Part shown: positions 1-8,955 of the stretch, piece after piece | How positions within the stretch are numbered: position 1 is the stretch's first letter | Layout: every line of letters starts with the position of its first letter | Source: Streptomyces calvus | GTDB lineage: Bacteria > Actinomycetota > Actinomycetes > Streptomycetales > Streptomycetaceae | Length of the DNA stretch: 64,000 bases | Assembly: GCF_006782915.1 (NCBI RefSeq) | Contig: NZ_VCNP01000031.1 | Span: 44,525-108,524, forward strand | Direction: 5' to 3' | Position numbers and translations under genes: made by a program | Notes under the pieces: generated by a model | Told to the model about the DNA's origin: nothing | Database searches by the model: none | Seen by the model: the letters and a program-made list of their open reading frames with translations, nothing else

Positions 1-449
1 GCGCGGTCGTCGCGGCGCAGGAAGCCGGCCTTCTTCAGCGGGCCGCGGTTGTTGTCGACGTCCGCCTCGTTCAGCGCACGGGCGACACCGAGACGGAGCG
101 CACCGGCCTGACCGGAGACACCGCCACCCGCGATGCGGGCGATGACGTCGTAACGGCCCTCGAGCTCGAGCACCTTGAAGGGCTCGTTGACTTCCTGCTG
201 GTGCACCTTGTTCGGGAAGTAGTCCTCGAGGGTGCGACCGTTGATCTTCCACTTGCCGGAGCCCGGGACGATCCGGACGCGGGCGATGGCGTTCTTGCGG
301 CGGCCCAGGCCGGCGGCCGGCTGGGGCTCGCCGAAGCGGGAGGCCATGGACTCCGAGGTGTACTCGCCCTCGACGGGCACCTCGGACTCGGTGGTGTAGC
401 TGTCGATGTCAAGCTCTTCGAGCGGCTGCTCGGCAGTGGTCTCGGCCAC
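1..449 (-). CDS. rpsI: 30S ribosomal protein S9 (partial)
   Basis: S9 sits in the 30S head, where its C-terminal tail touches the P-site tRNA. The window edge removes that tail; 149 codons remain. The start is a GTG preceded by a GAGGAG Shine-Dalgarno about 4 bases upstream. The first 40 residues or so are an acidic extension ([13 protein letters not shown]...) as in actinobacterial S9 proteins, followed by the conserved block with [12 protein letters not shown] and [10 protein letters not shown]. The gene follows rplM by 41 bp on the same strand, the usual L13-S9 pair, so the two are presumably cotranscribed. Confidence 0.96.
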   Translation of the reverse strand, partial: MAETTAEQPLEELDIDSYTTESEVPVEGEYTSESMASRFGEPQPAAGLGRRKNAIARVRIVPGSGKWKINGRTLEDYFPNKVHQQEVNEPFKVLELEGRYDVIARIAGGGVSGQAGALRLGVARALNEADVDNNRGPLKKAGFLRRDDR

Positions 450-490
450 GATTCTCCTCAGATTCTCTTCAGTCTTAGGGGTGGCCGGAC

Positions 491-934
491 TTACTGCGCG
501 ACCTGGGTGATCTCGAACGGCACCGGCTGCTGAGCGGCGTGCGGGTGCTGGTCGCCCGAGTAGACCTTCAGCTTCGAGAGCATCTGACGGCCCAGGGTGT
601 TCTTGGGGAGCATGCCCTTGACGGCCTTCTCGATGGCCTTCTCGGGGTTCTTCGCGAGCAGCTCGTCGTAGCGGACGGAGCGCAGACCACCCGGGTAGCC
701 CGAGTGGCGGTAGGCCATCTTCTGGGTCCGCTTGTTGCCGGACAGGTGCACCTTGTCGGCGTTGATGATGATGACGAAGTCACCGGTGTCGACGTGGGGC
801 GCGTAGATGGGCTTGTGCTTGCCGCGCAGGATGGAGGCCGCAGTGGAGGCCAGACGGCCCAGGACGACGTCCTGAGCGTCGATGACGTGCCACTGGCGCG
901 TCACATCGCCGGGCTTGGGGCTGTACGTACGCAC
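491..934 (-). CDS. rplM: 50S ribosomal protein L13
   Basis: L13 is an early-assembly protein of the large subunit. The 147-residue product has the family signature: [19 protein letters not shown] at the N-terminus, [12 protein letters not shown] near residue 20, and the [19 protein letters not shown] segment in the C-terminal half. The start is GTG. It is first of the L13-S9 pair. The 230 bp upstream holds no other gene and presumably the promoter, which I could not place with confidence. Confidence 0.97.
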   Translation of the reverse strand: MRTYSPKPGDVTRQWHVIDAQDVVLGRLASTAASILRGKHKPIYAPHVDTGDFVIIINADKVHLSGNKRTQKMAYRHSGYPGGLRSVRYDELLAKNPEKAIEKAVKGMLPKNTLGRQMLSKLKVYSGDQHPHAAQQPVPFEITQVAQ

Positions 935-1166
935 GGTTCGTAGCCTTCGCTTCTTCAGTGAATGGTCCTGACAAGGTCACCGAAGACGATCACGACAGCC
1001 CTGACCGCACAGCGGTGACGCAAACCGCGTGCTGGTCGCTGGTCATCGGCCCGGTGGACCGGTGTAAGGGCCCCTCACGTGAGAATGAGTAAGCCACTAC
1101 ACACAACGAACATGCAGGATACCCACGCTCGGCCGGACGGGTCAAAACGAGCCCGTCCCCGGTGGG

Positions 1167-2372
1167 CTACACCGATTCTACGGGTTCTACGGGTGCGCGC
1201 CCCGGATCGGGCGCCCCGCGCGGCCCGTCCGCCTCCCTCGTCCCCCGCAGGCAGTGCCGCGCCACCGTCACGGCCAGCACGCACAGCGTGACGGCGTCCC
1301 GGAAGGCCCGCCGGCGCACCGACTCCAGCCACGGCCACGGCACGCCCGGCAGCTGCGGAACCAGCGAGAGCCAGAACCAGGGCCGCCGGGCCACCGCACC
1401 GGGGTGCGGCGCTCCGGCGAGCAGCAGCGGCAGGACCACCAACAGGTAGTGGTTGTAGGAGGGGCGGGAGACCAGGAACGCCGACAGCATCAGCGCCGCG
1501 GAGGTCTCCGCGAGGCGCGCCGGCAGCGGCCCCGGCCCGCACCAGCGCCGGTACGCGCACACCACTCCCGCGGCCGCCCCGAGCACGCCGAGCAGCGCGG
1601 CCGGGGCGCCGGGCACGCCGAGCCGGGGCAGCACCGCCGCCGGGGACGCCTCGTAGAGCCGTACGAAGGCGTCGTCGCCGCGCAGCAGGAAGGGCAGGGT
1701 GCGGGTGAGGAAGCCCGCCGGGTCCGGCATCAGCAGCGCCGCCGCGACCGACGCCGCCGACGGCACGAGCACCAGCACACCCAGCGCCCGCCACCGGCGC
1801 GCGAAGCAGAACAGCAGCGCCATCGGCGCGAGCAGCGGCTTGAACGCCACGGCCACCCCGACGACCGCGCCCGCCGCCACCCACCGGCCCCGGCTCGCCA
1901 GCAGCAGGCACAGCGGCAGCGCCAGCACGGCCGTCACCGTCCAGTTCCCGAGTCGCACCAGCTGCCCGAACGGCGCGAATCCGGCCGCGAGCCCCAGCAG
2001 CCCGAGGGCGGCGAGCCTGCTGTGCAGCGGTACGCGGTGCAGCCGCAGGGCGCAGGCCCAGCCCAGCGCGAGCGCGCCGGTCACCGCCGGGGGCACCAGC
2101 ACGTCGAGCACGGACCGCGGCAGCAGCGCCTGCGGTACGGCGGCGAGGACCGCGCTCGGGAAGTAGAGGAAGTGCGGATCGTCATAGGGCGAACCACCGG
2201 CCAGCCAAGTCCGCGCGGCGTCCACGACGATCGCGTTGTCCATCCCTCCGCCCGAGGTCACCAGCACCGTATGGGTCGTCAGCGCCCCCAGCACGACCGC
2301 GAGCGCGGACCACAGCGGCCCGCCCGCAGGCCGCACCAACCACCCGGAGATGTCGCTTTTGCCCGTCACCAT
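1167..2372 (-). CDS. GT87-type (DUF2029) membrane glycosyltransferase
   Basis: The 401-residue product is a polytopic membrane protein. About nine or ten hydrophobic segments alternate with short Arg-rich loops. A periplasmic loop around residues 50-70 carries the SPYDDPHFLYFPS pattern typical of polyprenyl-phosphate-mannose-dependent mannosyltransferases (GT87 family of actinobacteria). Such enzymes add mannose to lipid or glycan acceptors outside the membrane; the acceptor here cannot be inferred. ATG at 2372 is chosen because the 16 codons upstream lack a ribosome site and run into the divergent gene. It is divergent from the gene at 2447 across 74 bp and unrelated to the flanking ribosomal genes. 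Confidence 0.75.
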   Translation of the reverse strand: MVTGKSDISGWLVRPAGGPLWSALAVVLGALTTHTVLVTSGGGMDNAIVVDAARTWLAGGSPYDDPHFLYFPSAVLAAVPQALLPRSVLDVLVPPAVTGALALGWACALRLHRVPLHSRLAALGLLGLAAGFAPFGQLVRLGNWTVTAVLALPLCLLLASRGRWVAAGAVVGVAVAFKPLLAPMALLFCFARRWRALGVLVLVPSAASVAAALLMPDPAGFLTRTLPFLLRGDDAFVRLYEASPAAVLPRLGVPGAPAALLGVLGAAAGVVCAYRRWCGPGPLPARLAETSAALMLSAFLVSRPSYNHYLLVVLPLLLAGAPHPGAVARRPWFWLSLVPQLPGVPWPWLESVRRRAFRDAVTLCVLAVTVARHCLRGTREADGPRGAPDPGRAPVEPVESV

Positions 2373-2433
2373 GCGGGCAACGCTAGGCCCTGCGAGGCCC
2401 GTTGGGACGGACCAGCACACCCCTTGCCCCGTC

Positions 2434-2439
2434 TAAGAT
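2434..2439 (+). promoter_or_regulatory. -10 box (TAAGAT) for a probably leaderless mRNA
   Basis: TAAGAT fits the TANNNT -10 consensus and ends 7 bases before the ATG at 2447. There is no Shine-Dalgarno. A transcript starting at or beside the ATG would be leaderless, which is common in Streptomyces. The -35 region is weak and I do not mark it. Confidence 0.45.
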
Positions 2440-2446
2440 GCGCCCC

Positions 2447-3328
2447 ATGAGCTTTGGGCAGGGGGGACCTCAACAGCAGTGGGATCCCTGGAAACCGAAT
2501 TCCCAGCAGCCGTGGAACAGCGGCGGCGCCGACCAGTCACCCGACTGGGCGGCGCTCGCCGAAGCCTCCGAGGCGCGCGCGAAGCGGCGTCGGCTGCTGT
2601 TCATCGGCGGCGGCGCCCTGGCAACCGTCGCGATAGGCGCGGCCGTGGCGGTGGCGGTCGTCTCGGCGAACGGCGGCAACGAGGCCTCGCCGGGCCCTTC
2701 CACCCAGCTGCCCGGCACCGCTGACATACCGAGCGCCACGGGCACCGTCCCGTCGTTCGCCCCGACCAGCGCCCCGCCCCCGCTGGACCCGAAGGACTTC
2801 ATCGCCAGCGCGAAGAAGGACAAGGCTCCGCTGAGCCCCGACATCCTCTTCCCGGGCACCCAGCTGACCATGGGTGAGACGGTCTACAAGAAGGGCCCCA
2901 CCGCCGACACCGAGAAGTGCGCGTCGGCCGCCAAGGCCACGCTGCCCAAGGTCCTCGACGACAACGGCTGCACCCGCCTGATCCGCGTCACCTACACCAA
3001 GGACGACGTGGCGGTCACGGTCGGCGTGGCCCTGTTCGACACCGAGGCGCAGGCGACCAGGGCCAAGCAGCAGGCCGACGACAAGAGCATCGTCAAGTCC
3101 CTGTCGGGCGGCGGCGTCAAGGACTTCTGCGTCGGCGCGGTCTGCCGCTCCACCACCAACTCCTACGGCCGCTACGCCTACTTCACCCTGGCCGGCTTCA
3201 CCGACGGCAAGGACGTGACGACCAAGGACACGGCCGTCTTCGCCACCGGCGACGACCTTCAGGAGTTCACGTTCCGTCAGATCCGGCGCAGGGGCGAGGC
3301 GCAGGCCTCGGCGGCGGCGAACGAGTGA
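2447..3328 (+). CDS. Membrane-anchored exported protein of unknown function
   Basis: The 293-residue protein begins with a Gln/Pro/Trp/Asn-rich cytoplasmic tail (MSFGQGGPQQQWDPW...), then an Arg/Lys cluster and a single transmembrane helix at about residues 52-78 rich in Ala and Val. A Ser/Thr/Pro linker leads to an external domain of about 180 residues with four cysteines (CASAAK, GCTRL, FCVGAVC) that could form two disulfides. The start is ATG 2447; an in-frame ATG at 2438 overlaps the -10 box. I recognise no named family, only the layout common among Streptomyces exported proteins. It converges on truA. Confidence 0.7.
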   Translation: MSFGQGGPQQQWDPWKPNSQQPWNSGGADQSPDWAALAEASEARAKRRRLLFIGGGALATVAIGAAVAVAVVSANGGNEASPGPSTQLPGTADIPSATGTVPSFAPTSAPPPLDPKDFIASAKKDKAPLSPDILFPGTQLTMGETVYKKGPTADTEKCASAAKATLPKVLDDNGCTRLIRVTYTKDDVAVTVGVALFDTEAQATRAKQQADDKSIVKSLSGGGVKDFCVGAVCRSTTNSYGRYAYFTLAGFTDGKDVTTKDTAVFATGDDLQEFTFRQIRRRGEAQASAAANE

Positions 3329-3350
3329 CGCCGCCGCCGGCGGGCCGGGT

Positions 3351-4208
3351 TCAGCAGCAGCCCGCCGTCGGCAGGCTGCGCTTGTTGCGGGCCTCCTTGC
3401 TGCGGGCCGCGAGGAGTTCGTCGGCCGGGTAGCCGACCTCCTCCAGGGTCAGGCCGTGGGGGCGTACGACGTGGACGGCCGAGTCGCGGACGCCCGCGGC
3501 GAGGACCTGGCCCGGCCAGTCCGGCGGGCGGTGGCCGTCGCCGACGAACAGCAGCGCGCCGATCAGCGAGCGCACCATGTTGTGGCAGAAGGCGTCCGCC
3601 CGGACGGTCGCCGTGATGATGCCGTCCTCGCCCCGCACCAGGCTCAGTTCCTGGAGCGTGCGGATCGTCGTCGCGCCCTCCCGGCGCTTGCAGTACGCGG
3701 CGAAGTCGTGCTCGCCGAGCAGCGCGCGGGCGGCCTCGTTCATCGCGTCGACGTCGAGCGGCCAGTCGTGCCACAGCACGTGTCCGCGCAGCAGCGGGTC
3801 GACGCCGCCGGGGTTGTCGGTGACGCGGTAGGCGTAGCGCCGCCAGATCGCGGCGAACCGGGCGTTGAATCCGGGCGGCGCCTCCCGCAGGGCCCAGACC
3901 CGTACGTCCTTGGGCAGCCGGCCGGCGAGCCGCTTGAGCAGCTTCTCCTTGTGCTCCGCCCACACTCCGGCGGGCAGGTCCACGTGCGCCACCTGGCCCC
4001 GTGCGTGCACCCCGGCATCGGTCCGTCCGGCCACGGTCAGCTCGTACGTCGTCGTCCCGGACCGGGTCACGGTCCGCAGGGCGTCCTCGATCTCCCCCTG
4101 CACGGTCCGCCGGCCCCCGGCCTGCTTGGCCCAGCCCGAGAACTCGGTGCCGTCGTAGGAAAGGTCCAGCCGCACCCGTACGAACCCGGGCTGTACTTCG
4201 TCGCTCAC
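3351..4208 (-). CDS. truA: tRNA pseudouridine(38-40) synthase
   Basis: TruA isomerises uridines 38, 39 and 40 of the tRNA anticodon stem to pseudouridine. The 285-residue product shows the N-terminal [15 protein letters not shown] block and the catalytic motif [15 protein letters not shown], with the nucleophilic Asp in RTDAG, plus the [17 protein letters not shown] segment near residue 210. The C-terminus ends with paired cysteines. It lies downstream of rplQ, beyond the hairpin at 4235-4266, so transcription is either readthrough or from a promoter in that short gap. Confidence 0.96.
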   Translation of the reverse strand: MSDEVQPGFVRVRLDLSYDGTEFSGWAKQAGGRRTVQGEIEDALRTVTRSGTTTYELTVAGRTDAGVHARGQVAHVDLPAGVWAEHKEKLLKRLAGRLPKDVRVWALREAPPGFNARFAAIWRRYAYRVTDNPGGVDPLLRGHVLWHDWPLDVDAMNEAARALLGEHDFAAYCKRREGATTIRTLQELSLVRGEDGIITATVRADAFCHNMVRSLIGALLFVGDGHRPPDWPGQVLAAGVRDSAVHVVRPHGLTLEEVGYPADELLAARSKEARNKRSLPTAGCC

Positions 4209-4234
4209 CCAGAGATCCTCTCACCCACACGAAA

Positions 4235-4266
4235 GCGGGCCCGTTCCTGGAAGGGAACGGGCCCGC
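4235..4266 (-). terminator. Terminator-like hairpin after rplQ
   Basis: Arms of 13 bp (GCGGGCCCGTTCC and its complement) enclose a 6-base loop, and on the minus strand the hairpin is followed by TTTCG. It lies between rplQ and truA and probably ends most alpha-operon transcripts. Confidence 0.75.
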
Positions 4267-4347
4267 GACGCCCTGAAGGGGCGCGGAGAACTACGCGGCC
4301 GGCCGCGGCGAGCCGCGGCCGCCGGTCGACAGCTCTCGGCAGAACGC

Positions 4348-4848
4348 TTACGCGTCCTTCGACTCCTCGGCCGGGGCCTCGGCAGCCTCGTCGGCCTTGG
4401 CCTCGACGGCCTCGTCCTTCTTGAGGGCGTCTTCCTTGACCGCGCGCTTGGTGGCGGCCTCGGCCTCGCCGGTCGCCTCCTGAGCCACCGTCAGCGCCTC
4501 GACCAGCTCGATGACGGCCATGGGCGCGTTGTCGCCACGGCGGTTACCGATCTTGGTGATGCGGGTGTAGCCACCGGGACGGTTCTCGTAGCGCGGGCCG
4601 ATCTCGGTGAAGAGCGTGTGGACGACGCTCTTGTCCGTGATGACCTGGAGCACCTGACGGCGGTTGTGAAGGTCGCCCTTCTTCGCCTTGGTGACCAGAC
4701 GCTCGGCGTACGGACGCAGCTTGCGCGCCTTCGCCTCGGTGGTGGTGATGCGGCCGTGCTCGAAGAGCGACTTCGCGAGGTTCGCGAGCATCAGCTTCTC
4801 GTGCGCGGCACTGCCGCCCAGACGGGCACCCTTGGTGGGCTTCGGCAT
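4348..4848 (-). CDS. rplQ: 50S ribosomal protein L17
   Basis: L17 lines the base of the exit tunnel. The 166-residue product starts [18 protein letters not shown] and contains [23 protein letters not shown] and the [24 protein letters not shown] segment. The last 45 residues or so are an acidic Ala/Glu/Lys/Asp tail typical of actinobacterial L17 and absent from the shorter E. coli protein. It is the last gene of the alpha operon, 168 bp after rpoA. Confidence 0.97.
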   Translation of the reverse strand: MPKPTKGARLGGSAAHEKLMLANLAKSLFEHGRITTTEAKARKLRPYAERLVTKAKKGDLHNRRQVLQVITDKSVVHTLFTEIGPRYENRPGGYTRITKIGNRRGDNAPMAVIELVEALTVAQEATGEAEAATKRAVKEDALKKDEAVEAKADEAAEAPAEESKDA

Positions 4849-4957
4849 GGTTCTTCTCCTGTGTGTCTGCCCCGGCCGTGTCAGGTACCGGGGTCAGTAT
4901 CCGAGCAGACGGTTGCCTGTCGGAGATCCGGTCGCCTTCTCAAGCGCCGGAAGGGCC

Positions 4958-4977
4958 CGCGCCCCGTAAGGGGCGCG
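4958..4977 (-). repeat. Hairpin in the rpoA-rplQ intergenic region
   Basis: Arms CGCGCCCC and GGGGCGCG (8 bp) enclose a GTAA tetraloop on the plus strand. No T-tract follows, so this is more likely a processing or stability element within the operon than a full terminator. Confidence 0.5.
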
Positions 4978-5016
4978 GCGCACTGCGCGACCAGCCACAA
5001 CGGACCGGCGGCCGAA

Positions 5017-6036
5017 TCAGTACTGCTCGGTCTCCACGAAACCGGCGTCGGCGTCGTCATCGGCGCCGAAGGCGTCGGCGGCGGTCGGGTCGAATCCGGG
5101 CGGGCTGTCCTTGAGGGCCAGGCCCATGCCGGCCAGCTTCGCCTTGACCTCGTCGATCGACTTCGCACCGAAGTTGCGGATGTCGAGCAGGTCGGCCTCG
5201 GAACGCGCGACGAGCTCACCCACGGAGTGGATGCCCTCACGCTTGAGGCAGTTGTACGACCGAACGGTGAGCTCCAGCTCCTCGATCGGCAGCGCCAGGT
5301 CGGCGGCGAGGGCGGCGTCCGTCGGGGACGGGCCCATGTCGATGCCCTCGGCGTCGATGTTGAGCTCGCGCGCCAGACCGAACAGCTCGACCAGGGTCTT
5401 GCCGGCCGACGCCATGGCGTCACGGGGACGCATGGCCTGCTTGGTCTCGACGTCGACGATCAGCTTGTCGAAGTCGGTGCGCTGCTCGACACGGGTCGCC
5501 TCGACCTTGTAGGTGACCTTGAGGACCGGCGAGTAGATCGAGTCGACCGGAATCCGGCCGATCTCCTGGCCCACCTGCTTGTTCTGCACGGCGGAGACGT
5601 AACCGCGGCCGCGCTCGACCGTCAGCTCCATCTCCAGCTTGCCCTTGCCGTTGAGCGTGGCGAGGACGAGGTCGGGGTTGTGCACCTCGACACCGGCCGG
5701 CGGGGCGATGTCGGCGGCGGTGACCAGACCCGGGCCCTGCTTGCGCAGGTACATCACGACCGGCTCGTCGTGCTCCGAGGAGACGACCAGCTGCTTGATG
5801 TTGAGGATCAGGTCGGTGACGTCCTCCTTGACGCCCGGCACGGTGGTGAACTCGTGCAGGACGCCGTCGATGCGGATGCTGGTGACAGCGGCACCGGGGA
5901 TCGACGACAGGAGGGTGCGGCGGAGCGAGTTGCCGAGGGTGTAGCCGAAGCCCGGCTCCAGCGGCTCGATCACGAACCGGGAGCGGAATTCGTCGACGAC
6001 CTCTTCGGTCAACGAGGGACGCTGAGCGATCAGCAT
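5017..6036 (-). CDS. rpoA: DNA-directed RNA polymerase alpha subunit
   Basis: Alpha dimerises to nucleate core RNA polymerase assembly. Its C-terminal domain contacts UP elements and activators. The 339-residue product has the N-terminal domain to about residue 230 ([31 protein letters not shown], the family signature), a short linker, and the C-terminal domain with the helix-hairpin-helix region [17 protein letters not shown] and [19 protein letters not shown]. The tail is acidic. It is encoded between rpsK and rplQ as usual for actinobacteria, which lack rpsD at this position. Confidence 0.98.
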   Translation of the reverse strand: MLIAQRPSLTEEVVDEFRSRFVIEPLEPGFGYTLGNSLRRTLLSSIPGAAVTSIRIDGVLHEFTTVPGVKEDVTDLILNIKQLVVSSEHDEPVVMYLRKQGPGLVTAADIAPPAGVEVHNPDLVLATLNGKGKLEMELTVERGRGYVSAVQNKQVGQEIGRIPVDSIYSPVLKVTYKVEATRVEQRTDFDKLIVDVETKQAMRPRDAMASAGKTLVELFGLARELNIDAEGIDMGPSPTDAALAADLALPIEELELTVRSYNCLKREGIHSVGELVARSEADLLDIRNFGAKSIDEVKAKLAGMGLALKDSPPGFDPTAADAFGADDDADAGFVETEQY

Positions 6037-6185
6037 GTGTGGATCAGATCCTTCTTTCGTGGACGCCCGCTATTTGACGTCCGACGGAAACCGCACCCGG
6101 TGAAAAGTGCGGGTACTGCAAGGGTACGGGCGATACGGCGCTTACGTGCCGTACCGCCCGGAACCCGAAGCCGATCGAAGCGGCC

Positions 6186-6225
6186 GTGCGTCAGACGCGG
6201 CGGCGCTTCGGCGGGCGGCAGCCGT
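6186..6225 (-). repeat. Displaced copy of the rpsK 3' end (direct repeat, copy 2)
   Basis: These 40 bases are identical to 6286-6325, exactly 100 bp away, which encode the last residues of S11 ([10 protein letters not shown]) and its stop. This second copy is noncoding and lies between rpsK and rpoA. Confidence 0.9.
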
Positions 6226-6235
6226 GCTGTGACAT

Positions 6236-6255
6236 TGCGGGGGACGACCCCCGCA
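6236..6255. repeat. Perfect 8-bp hairpin between the two rpsK 3' copies
   Basis: TGCGGGGG and CCCCCGCA enclose an ACGA tetraloop. It sits between the original and duplicated rpsK ends, downstream of the S11 stop. Confidence 0.7.
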
Positions 6256-6290
6256 CCCCCAGCAGGGCGCCGACCGACCGAGCCGGTGCG

Positions 6291-6695
6291 TCAGACGCGG
6301 CGGCGCTTCGGCGGGCGGCAGCCGTTGTGCGGGGTCGGGGTGACGTCCTGGATGGAGCCGACCTCGAGGCCCGTGGCCTGCAGGGAGCGGATCGCGGTCT
6401 CACGACCGGAGCCCGGGCCCTTGACGAACACGTCGACCTTGCGCATGCCGTGCTCCTGGGCGCGGCGGGCGGCCGACTCGGCGGCCATCTGCGCGGCGAA
6501 CGGCGTGGACTTCCGGGAGCCCTTGAAGCCGACGTGGCCGGCGGAGGCCCAGGAGATCACGTTGCCGGACGGGTCCGTGATCGAGACGATCGTGTTGTTG
6601 AACGTGCTCTTGATGTGCGCGTGGCCGTGAGCGACGTTCTTCTTTTCCTTGCGGCGCACCTTCTTGGCAGCGCCCTGACGACCCTTGGGGGGCAT
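6291..6695 (-). CDS. rpsK: 30S ribosomal protein S11
   Basis: S11 lies on the 30S platform at the E-site mRNA path. The 134-residue product begins with a basic stretch ([20 protein letters not shown]) and has [16 protein letters not shown], the [20 protein letters not shown] block and the C-terminal CRPPKRRRV typical of the family. It follows rpsM by 64 bp. Its 3' end is partly duplicated 100 bp downstream, giving an unusually long 254-bp gap to rpoA. Confidence 0.97.
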   Translation of the reverse strand: MPPKGRQGAAKKVRRKEKKNVAHGHAHIKSTFNNTIVSITDPSGNVISWASAGHVGFKGSRKSTPFAAQMAAESAARRAQEHGMRKVDVFVKGPGSGRETAIRSLQATGLEVGSIQDVTPTPHNGCRPPKRRRV

Positions 6696-6759
6696 CTGTA
6701 ACTCCTACGGGAGGTGGTCGGTCCTACAGCGAAGACCGTGGACAGAGGTCCGCTGCGGA

Positions 6760-7140
6760 CTACTTCTTGCCCGGCTTCTTCTTGCCGGCGATGGCGCGAC
6801 GCGGGCCCTTGCGGGTACGCGCGTTGGTGCTGGTGCGCTGACCGCGGACGGGCAGACCGCGACGGTGACGCAGACCCTGGTAGGTGCCGATCTCGACCTT
6901 GCGGCGGATGTCGGCCTGGATCTCGCGACGGAGGTCACCCTCGGTCTTGATGTTGTTGTCGACGTACTCGCGGATCGCGACGAGCTGCTCCTCGGAGAGG
7001 TCGCGAACGCGGGTGTTCGGGTCGACGCCGGTGGCGGCCAGCGTCTGCTGCGAAAGGGTCCGGCCGATGCCGAACACGTAGGTGAGGGCGATCTCCACGC
7101 GCTTTTCGCGCGGGATGTCAACACCGGAAACGCGTGCCAT
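6760..7140 (-). CDS. rpsM: 30S ribosomal protein S13
   Basis: S13 sits in the 30S head and forms bridges to the 50S subunit. The 126-residue product starts [22 protein letters not shown] and carries [22 protein letters not shown] and the basic C-terminal tail [21 protein letters not shown]. It follows rpmJ by 189 bp within the alpha-operon series. Confidence 0.97.
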   Translation of the reverse strand: MARVSGVDIPREKRVEIALTYVFGIGRTLSQQTLAATGVDPNTRVRDLSEEQLVAIREYVDNNIKTEGDLRREIQADIRRKVEIGTYQGLRHRRGLPVRGQRTSTNARTRKGPRRAIAGKKKPGKK

Positions 7141-7239
7141 TCAATGGCTCCAGTTGATTGTCGGAGGTCTTCCACAGGACCGGCTCCCAGCCGCCGTACC
7201 AGGTACGAACTGGGTCCCCAGCCTCCGAGCCGGGGGTGT

Positions 7240-7255
7240 CGAGCCGTACGGCTCG
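7240..7255. repeat. 16-bp palindrome between rpmJ and rpsM
   Basis: CGAGCCGTACGGCTCG is a perfect palindrome in the 189-bp rpmJ-rpsM gap. It could be an RNA hairpin in the transcript; I see no stronger signal there. Confidence 0.4.
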
Positions 7256-7329
7256 GGCCCTGCGTATGAACATGTTGCTCGCGTCGCGCGAAGTTCTGCG
7301 GAAGTCGCAGAGGGTCGATCGTGCTGCGG

Positions 7330-7443
7330 TCAGCCCTGGCGCTGCTTGTGGCGCGGGTTCTCGCAGATGATCATGACCCGGCCGTGACGGCGGATCACCC
7401 TGCACTTGTCGCAGATCTTCTTGACGCTCGGCTTGACCTTCAT
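7330..7443 (-). CDS. rpmJ: 50S ribosomal protein L36 (zinc-binding form)
   Basis: L36 is a 37-residue protein of the large subunit, near the GTPase-associated side. The short frame reads [19 protein letters not shown]..., ending PRHKQRQG. The cysteines of CDKC, the later Cys and the His of ENPRHK form the zinc site, so this is the zinc-containing (C+) form. It lies 60 bp after infA, the usual actinobacterial order infA-rpmJ-rpsM. Confidence 0.95.
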   Translation of the reverse strand: MKVKPSVKKICDKCRVIRRHGRVMIICENPRHKQRQG

Positions 7444-7503
7444 GGGATGTGAGGTTCTCCGGGTCAGTGCCACCGCCCCGGCGAGCCGGGGCGCGGGCAA
7501 GAT

Positions 7504-7725
7504 CTACTTGTACCGGTAGACGATCCGGCCACGCGTCAGGTCGTACGGAGAGAGCTCCACCACGACCCGGTCGTCAGGGAGGATGCGGATGTAGTGCATG
7601 CGCATCTTGCCGCTGATGTGTGCCAGGACCTGGTGGCCGTTCTGGAGCTCGACCTTGAACATGGCGTTCGGAAGAGACTCGACGACAGTGCCCTCGATCT
7701 CGATGGCACCTTGCTTCTTGGCCAC
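7504..7725 (-). CDS. infA: Translation initiation factor IF-1
   Basis: IF-1 binds the 30S A site during initiation. The 73-residue product is a single OB-fold: [20 protein letters not shown] at the N-terminus, [20 protein letters not shown] in the middle and [17 protein letters not shown] at the end. The GTG at 7725 is chosen because an AAGGG Shine-Dalgarno lies just upstream and the product has the exact family length; an upstream in-frame start would add 26 unrelated residues. Confidence 0.97.
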   Translation of the reverse strand: MAKKQGAIEIEGTVVESLPNAMFKVELQNGHQVLAHISGKMRMHYIRILPDDRVVVELSPYDLTRGRIVYRYK

Positions 7726-7776
7726 GCTTCGCCCTTCGAATCGACTACCTTGATCGACTCCGCGCGTGCACCGTGT

Positions 7777-7805
7777 TGAGTACATGCAGGCATGCGGGTG
7801 CACAA
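7777..7805 (-). promoter_or_regulatory. Putative infA promoter
   Basis: On the minus strand TTGTGC and TACTCA are separated by 17 bp, about 50 bp upstream of the infA start. The fit to the Streptomyces principal-sigma consensus is fair. The map-infA gap is 153 bp. Confidence 0.45.
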
Positions 7806-7878
7806 GAGCCGACGAGTCAGTCTACGTCAGCGCACCCGGAAAGACGAATCGGGGAAGTCTGCCCCACCCGGCTGATCC

Positions 7879-8715
7879 TTAACCGAGCGGATCCGGCGCC
7901 GCCGTGACGCCCAGCTCGGCCAGCTTGGCCCTGCCGCCGTCGGGAGCCGTGAGGACCAGCGGGCCCTGCTCGGTCAGGGCGACGGAGTGCTCCCAGTGGG
8001 AGGACCAGGTGCCGTCGGTGGTGACGACCGTCCAGTCGTCCTCCAGGACCTCGGTGCGCGGGGTGCCCAGCGAGACCATCGGCTCGATGGCCAGGCAGAA
8101 GCCCGGAACCAGCTTGGGGCCCTTGCCGCGGCGGCGGTCGACGTAGTTCAGCAGGTGCGGGTCCATGTGCATCTCGGTGCCGATGCCGTGGCCGCCGTAG
8201 TCCTCGATGATCCCGTACTTGCCGCCGCCCGGCTTCGGCTGGCGGCGGATGTACGTCTCGATGGCACGGGAGACGTCCACGAGCCGGTTGCCCTGCTTCA
8301 TGGCCGCGATGCCGGCCCACATCGACTCCTCGGTCACCCGGGACAGCTCGACCAGCTCCGGGGAGTGACCGGACCCCACGAACGCGGTGTAGGCGGCGTC
8401 GCCGTGCCAGCCGTCGACGATCGCGCCGCAGTCGATGGAGATGACGTCGCCGTCCTTGAGGACCACGTCGTCGGAGGGGATGCCGTGGACGACGACCTCG
8501 TTCACGGAGGTGCAGATGGTGGCCGGGAAACCGCCGTAGCCGAGGAAGTTCGGCTTGGCGTTGTGCTCGGCGAGCACCTTGCGGGCCACCTGGTCCAGGT
8601 CCTTCGTCGTGGCCCCGGGCACTGCGGCCTCACGGGTGGCCGCGTGGATGGCGGCGACGACCAGCCCCGCCTCACGCATCTTGGCGATCTGCTCGGGGCT
8701 CTTGATCTGCACCAT
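7879..8715 (-). CDS. map: Type I methionine aminopeptidase
   Basis: This enzyme removes the N-terminal Met from nascent proteins using a dinuclear metal site. The 278-residue product begins MVQIKSPEQIAKMREAGLVV. It shows the family blocks NEVVVHGIPSD, GDVISIDCGAIVDGWHGDAAYT (metal Asp residues), GGHGIGTEMHMDPH (metal His) and AIEPMVSLG (metal Glu). ATG 8715 has an AAAGG about 13 bases upstream and gives the normal length; the frame stays open upstream but reads as noise. It lies 240 bp after adk in the secY-adk-map unit. Confidence 0.96.
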   Translation of the reverse strand: MVQIKSPEQIAKMREAGLVVAAIHAATREAAVPGATTKDLDQVARKVLAEHNAKPNFLGYGGFPATICTSVNEVVVHGIPSDDVVLKDGDVISIDCGAIVDGWHGDAAYTAFVGSGHSPELVELSRVTEESMWAGIAAMKQGNRLVDVSRAIETYIRRQPKPGGGKYGIIEDYGGHGIGTEMHMDPHLLNYVDRRRGKGPKLVPGFCLAIEPMVSLGTPRTEVLEDDWTVVTTDGTWSSHWEHSVALTEQGPLVLTAPDGGRAKLAELGVTAAPDPLG

Positions 8716-8909
8716 GGGGACGACGGCCTTTCTTGGACCGGAGAACGGAAACGAACGCTTCCCACGATACGGGCCGGAGCCGGGCCCGCCGCGGGCGGAC
8801 GTGCTCCCCCTGCCGTGAGGGCCCGGGAGACACCCGGGACGGCGCGGGCGCACGCGGCGACGGCGACGCCTCGTCGGCGCCGGGCCGCGCGACACACCCC
8901 CGCCACGCC

Positions 8910-8943
8910 GCAGCCGCGGCCCCCCGAAAGGAGCCGCGGCTGC
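8910..8943 (-). terminator. Hairpin after adk
   Basis: Arms GCAGCCGCGGC and GCCGCGGCTGC (11 bp) enclose a 12-base loop a few bases past the adk stop at 8956. There is no T-tract. It may partly end or stabilise secY-adk transcripts before map. Confidence 0.5.
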
Positions 8944-8955
8944 CGTCACGTAGAC

